This document shows positions 59,686-64,000 of a stretch of 64,000 bases of DNA, one piece after another. Position 1 is the stretch's first letter. The number at the start of each line of letters is the position of its first letter. Source of the stretch: Croceicoccus bisphenolivorans (GTDB lineage: Bacteria; Pseudomonadota; Alphaproteobacteria; Sphingomonadales; Sphingomonadaceae). The stretch lies in NCBI RefSeq assembly GCF_001634625.1, contig NZ_LRSE01000002.1, forward strand, positions 1 through 64,000, written 5' to 3'. Made by a program: the position numbers and the translations under genes. The notes below the pieces were generated by a model, which ran no database searches, was not told the origin of the DNA, and was given only the letters and a program-made list of their open reading frames with translations.

Positions 59686-61746
59686 TTATTGCCCCGGTCG
59701 TTTGCCGAGATAGTAGCTGAGCGGATATTGCCCGCTGCGGTTGCCGGAACCGGGATAGAGCGCATCGTAATATGCCGCGTTTTCAAGCACGCGCGCGACG
59801 TAGCGGCGGGTTTCGGTAAACGGGATCTGTTCGATCCATTCCACCCATCCGATCTCGCCCTTGCGCGGATCGCCGTTGGCGCGCAGCCACTTGCCCACAT
59901 TGCCGGGGCCAGCGTTGTATGCGGCTACGGCCAGCGGATAGGAACCGCCGAACACATCCATCATGCGTGAGAAATAGCCTGCGCCCAGCCGCATGTTGTA
60001 CTGCGGGTCCGCGATCAGGGAATCGCGGTTGTAGCTCAGGTACATCTTGCCCGCCTGTTCCTGCGCGGTGCCGGGCATCAACTGCATCAGGCCGCGCGCA
60101 CCGGCATGGCTTTGCGCATCGGTGGCGAACTGGCTCTCCTGGCGGCTGATCGCGTGGATCATCGACCACGCGTTGTCGGTGCCGGTCGGCACGTCGATGC
60201 GCGGGAAGGCGTAAGTCGAAAATGCGTAGAACTTGCCGGTCGAAGCCTCTCGCCCGGCGATGACGCCAAGATCGCGGCGGCCCGTTTCGCGCGCCAATTC
60301 GGCGATCAGGGCGAAATCTTCCGCTGTTTCGGCCTGCTGGCCCAGTTCGCGGAAGAAATAGACTGCCGTTCGCCAGTCGCCGACCCGCCCGACTTCGCGT
60401 GCGGCCTGCACCAGCGGGCGGGCGTTGAAGGCGGAGCGGGCCGCGATCGATGGAGTTGGCAGCACACCTGCGGGCACCTCCAGAGGGCGACCCAGCTTTT
60501 CAAGCGCGAGCTGGCCGTAGAACTGGTCGGGATAGGCGGCTGCCGCTTCGTAATTGCGGCGCGCGACATCCTGCGCATTGGCACGGTCCGCGGCGAGCCC
60601 TGCGAAGTAGAAACCCTTGGTACGGGCGGGGGCAGTGCGCTGGCTTTTGCCGTAAATTTCGAACATGTCAGCCGCACTGCGCGCATCGCCGCGGGCGAGT
60701 GCCGCTTCGCCGATGGGGTAGAACAGCTTTTCGTAATCGTCGCGGATCTTGCTCGACAATTTCGACACGTCGGCGTCCGGCGCAAAGGCCTGCGTCGCAC
60801 GGCGCGCGATGCGCACTGCGGTGCCGACATCGCCCATCGTCAGCGCGTCATTGGCCTGCAGGCGCATTTCGGTGACGAATGCTTCCTGATCGTTGGGCAG
60901 GTGGGAGAACGCCGGCGTATTGGCGATCAGGCTGCGTGCAACCGCGCCCTGTCCGCTGGTGCGCAACTGGCGAACGCGGTTGTAAAGCCAGCCGGGATCG
61001 CTGCCTGCGGTCACCGGCACCGACAGACCCACGCTCAGCGGGTCTTGCCCCTGCAGCGCTGACAGTCGCGCCATCAGCAATCCGCGCGAAGGTCCGCTGA
61101 CGCGCATGATCTGGCGTTGCGCGCCCTCTACATCGGCCTGCCACAGCAATTCGTTCATCCGCGTTTCGTGATCGGCCTGGCTGAACTGTGCGCCGAACAT
61201 GGAGGCGAGCGTCGCTTCGGCCACCGGAGACATCGAACCGCCGCGCCATGCCTCGAACGCGATCTTGCCTGCCTCGGGCCGGTTCAGTGCGCGAAGTGCC
61301 AGCGCGTATTGCGCGCGGGCCACGTTCGTCTGCGGCGGGTACTTGTCGAAAAATGCGACCAGCCGGCCCGGCTCGACATACTTGTCGGCCAGCGCGGCTT
61401 CGGCCTTGCCCTGAAGGTAGTCCTGTCGCGGAAAGCCGGGATATTGGCTGATGAAGCCGGCATATTCCTCGAACGAACCACCATTCTGCGCGATCAGCTG
61501 GTTCCAGCGGGTAACGGCGTAAGTCATCGGGCCGGGGCGAGAAGCCATGTTGCGCATGCGCGCCTTGTCCCAGTCCGACGGGTTCCACTGGATCTGGCCG
61601 AACGTTTCGGCAGTGCCGCCATCCTGAGCGATGGCGGGCACGGCTGACAGCCCGCAACAGGCAATCGCGATCACACTGGCGCGGGCGATCAGCGACTTTG
61701 GCAGCGCCTTTGGCAAAGATTCTCGACGACTTCCCATGCTGGACAT
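59686..61746 (-). CDS. slt: Soluble lytic murein transglycosylase
   Basis: 686 residues from ATG 61746, which has AAGGAGGG 11 bases upstream; the frame runs 125 codons further but antisense to dapA. Signal peptide to SAVPAIAQ. A long alpha-helical superhelix (about 40-500) precedes a C-terminal SLT domain: AISRQESQFATDAQSHAGARG with catalytic Glu, GLMQLMPGTA and VAAYNAGPGNVGKWL. Cleaves peptidoglycan to 1,6-anhydro products in the periplasm. Confidence 0.94.
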   Translation of the reverse strand: MSSMGSRRESLPKALPKSLIARASVIAIACCGLSAVPAIAQDGGTAETFGQIQWNPSDWDKARMRNMASRPGPMTYAVTRWNQLIAQNGGSFEEYAGFISQYPGFPRQDYLQGKAEAALADKYVEPGRLVAFFDKYPPQTNVARAQYALALRALNRPEAGKIAFEAWRGGSMSPVAEATLASMFGAQFSQADHETRMNELLWQADVEGAQRQIMRVSGPSRGLLMARLSALQGQDPLSVGLSVPVTAGSDPGWLYNRVRQLRTSGQGAVARSLIANTPAFSHLPNDQEAFVTEMRLQANDALTMGDVGTAVRIARRATQAFAPDADVSKLSSKIRDDYEKLFYPIGEAALARGDARSAADMFEIYGKSQRTAPARTKGFYFAGLAADRANAQDVARRNYEAAAAYPDQFYGQLALEKLGRPLEVPAGVLPTPSIAARSAFNARPLVQAAREVGRVGDWRTAVYFFRELGQQAETAEDFALIAELARETGRRDLGVIAGREASTGKFYAFSTYAFPRIDVPTGTDNAWSMIHAISRQESQFATDAQSHAGARGLMQLMPGTAQEQAGKMYLSYNRDSLIADPQYNMRLGAGYFSRMMDVFGGSYPLAVAAYNAGPGNVGKWLRANGDPRKGEIGWVEWIEQIPFTETRRYVARVLENAAYYDALYPGSGNRSGQYPLSYYLGKRPGQ

Positions 61747-61858
61747 TATAGGGGAACCCTCCTTATCAGCCGGTGAACGGTTAACCCGTCCAAAGTGTTC
61801 CGTCTTAACCACGCGCGACTTACGAACAAAAATAGCAATAATCCTGGAGCCTTTCGCA

Positions 61859-62740
61859 ATGTTTTCTGGGTCAATCCCCGCCCTTGTGACACCCTTTCGC
61901 GACGGTGCCGTCGATGAAGCCGCGTTTCGCCGACTCATCGATTGGCAGATCGAGAACGGATCGAAGGCGCTTGTCCCTTGCGGAACCACGGGCGAGGCTT
62001 CGACGCTCACGAACGCCGAACACCACCGTGTAATCGAAATTTGTGTCGAACATACGGCAGGCCGCGTTCCGGTGATTGCGGGCTGCGGCTCCAATGATAC
62101 CGCCAATGCGCTGATGCACATGACTTTTTCGAAGCGGTATGGCGCATCTGCGGCACTTGTCGTCGCGCCCTATTACAACCGTCCCAGCCAGGCGGGGCTG
62201 ATCGCGCACTTTTCGCATCTGGCCGAAAACTGCGACCTGCCGATCATCCTCTACAACGTGCCGGGCCGCACGGTGACGGATATCGAACCGGAAACGGTGT
62301 GCGAACTGGCCAAGCGTTTTCCCGACCGGATCATCGGCATTAAGGACGCGAGCGGCGACTTGTCGCGAGTCGTCGATCACCGCATGGGCATCGGGCCGGA
62401 CTTCTGCCAGCTTTCGGGCGATGACGAGCTTTCGCTGCCTGCCAATGCCGCCGGTGCTTCGGGCTGCATCTCCGTCACCGCGAACGTCGCGCCGAAGCTT
62501 TGCGCCGAATTCCAGCAGGCCTGTGTCGACAACGACTTCGCCAAGGCGCGGGAAATCAACGACAAGCTTTATCCGCTGCATTACGCCATGTTCGAGGATG
62601 CGAGCCCCGCGCCGTGCAAGTATGCCCTGTCGCGCGTGCATGACTGGATGACTGACGATCTGCGCCTGCCGATGGTCAAGTGTTCGGACAAGGCGAAGGC
62701 GGCGGTCGACGAAGCGCTGCAGCATGCCGGACTGCAGTAA
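61859..62740 (+). CDS. dapA: 4-hydroxy-tetrahydrodipicolinate synthase
   Basis: 293 residues, the usual size; the open frame begins 76 codons earlier antisense to slt, but the family starts at MFSGSIPALVTPF. Condenses pyruvate and aspartate semialdehyde for lysine/DAP. Schiff-base Lys about 162 in GIKDASGD, GTTGEA with Thr 44, PYYNRPSQ and LYNVPGRT are intact. Divergent from slt; the 112-base gap must hold both promoters. Confidence 0.96.
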   Translation: MFSGSIPALVTPFRDGAVDEAAFRRLIDWQIENGSKALVPCGTTGEASTLTNAEHHRVIEICVEHTAGRVPVIAGCGSNDTANALMHMTFSKRYGASAALVVAPYYNRPSQAGLIAHFSHLAENCDLPIILYNVPGRTVTDIEPETVCELAKRFPDRIIGIKDASGDLSRVVDHRMGIGPDFCQLSGDDELSLPANAAGASGCISVTANVAPKLCAEFQQACVDNDFAKAREINDKLYPLHYAMFEDASPAPCKYALSRVHDWMTDDLRLPMVKCSDKAKAAVDEALQHAGLQ

Positions 62741-62800
62741 CCGGCCCGATCTGCACAGGGGGCTTTCGCAGCGCGCTCAGGCTCCCTACATGGCGCGGCT

Positions 62801-63283
62801 ATGGCACGTCCCAAGCCCTCTACGTTCGAAAAGACCAAGACCGTCGCGGAAAATCGCCGCGCGCGGTTCGACTATTTCATCGAGGACACCTTCGAAGCCG
62901 GCATCGCGCTGACCGGTACGGAGGTGAAGTCGCTGCGCTTTGGCGAAGGCTCGATTACAGAGGCCTATGCCGAGATTCGCGATGGCGAGGCGTGGCTGGT
63001 GAACGCGAACGTGCCCGAATTCAGCCATGGCAACCGCTACAACCACGAGCCGAAGCGCCCGCGCAAGCTGCTTCTGCACACGCGCGAGATCGAGAAGCTG
63101 CTGGGTGCGGTGGAGCGCAAGGGCATGACGTTGGTGCCGCTGTCGGTCTATTTCAATTCCAAGGGCCGGGCGAAAGTCGAGCTCGCGCTCGCGAAGGGCA
63201 AGCAGGCGCACGACAAGCGCGCGACCATCAAGGAGCGTGACTGGAAGCGGGACAAGGCTCGCGTGATGCGCGAGCACGGATAG
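62801..63283 (+). CDS. smpB: SsrA-binding protein SmpB
   Basis: 160 residues. tmRNA partner in trans-translation. The OB-barrel core starts [40 protein letters not shown] and the basic C-terminal tail ([18 protein letters not shown]), which enters the mRNA channel, are present. It follows dapA by 60 bases in the same direction. Confidence 0.97.
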   Translation: MARPKPSTFEKTKTVAENRRARFDYFIEDTFEAGIALTGTEVKSLRFGEGSITEAYAEIRDGEAWLVNANVPEFSHGNRYNHEPKRPRKLLLHTREIEKLLGAVERKGMTLVPLSVYFNSKGRAKVELALAKGKQAHDKRATIKERDWKRDKARVMREHG

Positions 63284-63303
63284 TTATCGAAAATCGAGTT
63301 TAC

Positions 63304-63341
63304 TGGCCGCGCGATATTGATGACAAATTCCGTCAATCGCG
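63304..63341 (+). terminator. Imperfect hairpin after smpB
   Basis: GCCGCG...ATTGA pairs with TCAAT...CGCGGC around the loop TGACAAATTCCG. No T-run follows, so this is a possible 3'-end structure rather than a standard terminator. Confidence 0.3.
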
Positions 63342-63441
63342 GCTAGGAAGTGTGACGGCGTTCACCAGCTGTGTATCTGATGCGCGCTAACAGGGGGCAT
63401 GGGCCGGGTTTCAGCCGGTCACGAAGGCTAGAAAGAGACTC

Positions 63442-64000
63442 ATGGCGCAGGGCATTGCCAGCCGCATCGCAGGTTGGACGCGGTCGAAGATGCCGACCCG
63501 CGAACAGATGGAGCGCAATCGCTTCATCCGTCCCTATGCGCATCGCGTCCTGCGCTCCGAACTCTGGCGTTTCACCCGCCGCTCAGTGCCGCGCGGCGTT
63601 GCTCTTGGCATCGCGGCGGGAATCATCATTCCGCTTGGCCAGATCTTCGTTGCCGCCATGCTGGCATTGCCGGTGCGCGCCAATGTGCCGGTTGCTGCTG
63701 CACTGACTTTCGTGACGAATCCGGCCACCACGCCGCTTGTCTGGTGGTTTGCCAATTGGCTGGGCGGCGTATTGCTTCGAGTGGACGAGGTGACCATCGT
63801 CGCACCCGTCAGCACCGCAATGCAGCAGACCGAATTCGACAAGTTTCTCGAATGGCTGACCGGTGAAACGCTGGTGACCGCGTTCGGGCTGGTCGCGCTT
63901 GCGTCCATTACCAGCGCCGTCGGTTACGTGGTTTCGGCCTGGGGTTGGCGCTGGTGGATCGCGCGCAAGCGGATGCGGGCAATCCGGCATCGCCGCGAGA
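63442..64000 (+). CDS. DUF2062 membrane protein, cut by the window end
   Basis: 186 codons are visible from ATG 63442. A basic N-terminal region (MAQGIASRIAGWTRSKMPTR) with PYAHRVLRSELWRFTRRSVP leads into GVALGIAAGIIIPLGQIF and the conserved NPATTPLVWWFANWLG of DUF2062. A further hydrophobic segment (LVTAFGLVALASITSAVGYV) is followed by basic residues at the edge. DUF2062 proteins are inner-membrane proteins of unknown role. Stop lies outside. Confidence 0.88.
   Translation, partial: MAQGIASRIAGWTRSKMPTREQMERNRFIRPYAHRVLRSELWRFTRRSVPRGVALGIAAGIIIPLGQIFVAAMLALPVRANVPVAAALTFVTNPATTPLVWWFANWLGGVLLRVDEVTIVAPVSTAMQQTEFDKFLEWLTGETLVTAFGLVALASITSAVGYVVSAWGWRWWIARKRMRAIRHRRE

Noticed and set aside
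61747-62121. 125-codon extension of the lytic transglycosylase frame
   Set aside because: It would overlap dapA on the opposite strand; the start at 61746 has a Shine-Dalgarno and a proper signal peptide.

Overview
This is a GC-rich chromosomal segment of an alphaproteobacterium, most likely order Sphingomonadales and probably an Erythrobacteraceae-type organism. Three things suggest this. The str-tuf-S10-spc-alpha ribosomal superoperon has the alphaproteobacterial order. The uvrA gene carries an alphaproteobacterial LexA box (GAAC-N7-GAAC). Ribosomal proteins L3 and S5 carry long tails of a kind I associate with sphingomonads. The family-level placement is inference.

Layout. Positions 1-1650 hold the truncated start of a minus-strand gene and three small, comparatively AT-rich plus-strand genes of unknown function. 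Positions 1650-2300 are non-coding, with a long imperfect inverted repeat and a likely str promoter. Positions 2300-25942 are the translation superoperon: rpsL, rpsG, fusA, tuf, then rpsJ through rpsQ, rplN through rpmD, rplO-secY-adk, and rpsM-rpsK-rpoA-rplQ. It is interrupted twice. A minus-strand SGNH-hydrolase lipoprotein gene sits between rpmD and rplO, behind a perfect 16-bp bidirectional terminator. An SRPBCC protein gene plus an NADP-type glutamate dehydrogenase gene separate adk from rpsM. The segments after the breaks (rplO and rpsM) have near-identical candidate promoters: T(T/C)GACA, 17 bp, TAAGCG, then a GC-only discriminator.

Positions 26170-28454 encode two tandem paralogous secreted proteins and a PepSY membrane protein. 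Positions 28540-36660 are a minus-strand TCA-cycle operon, mdh-(unknown)-sucD-sucA-sucB-lpd, without sucC. Positions 36880-41713 are a cobalamin uptake unit: a B12 riboswitch followed by btuB, btuF, btuC and btuD. Positions 41744-49277 hold a 2',3'-cyclic phosphodiesterase, a LuxR-type solo regulator, uvrA, a CHRD protein, two small proteins sharing an exact Cys spacing (C-x17-CEC-x29-C) that flank an NTF2-like lipoprotein, and an RlpA-like protein.

Positions 49278-50047 are a gene-free stretch with hairpins and a cluster of DnaA-box-like sequences. Positions 50048-57699 carry argG, a MATE exporter, a cyclopropane-fatty-acid synthase-type methyltransferase, an SDR enzyme, a glycine-zipper protein, a divergent azoreductase/HxlR-regulator pair and rlmN. 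The right end has an outer-membrane barrel protein, an IalB-like protein, greB, a soluble lytic transglycosylase, dapA, smpB and a DUF2062 membrane protein cut by the window end. I saw no rRNA, tRNA, CRISPR array, transposase or prophage gene.
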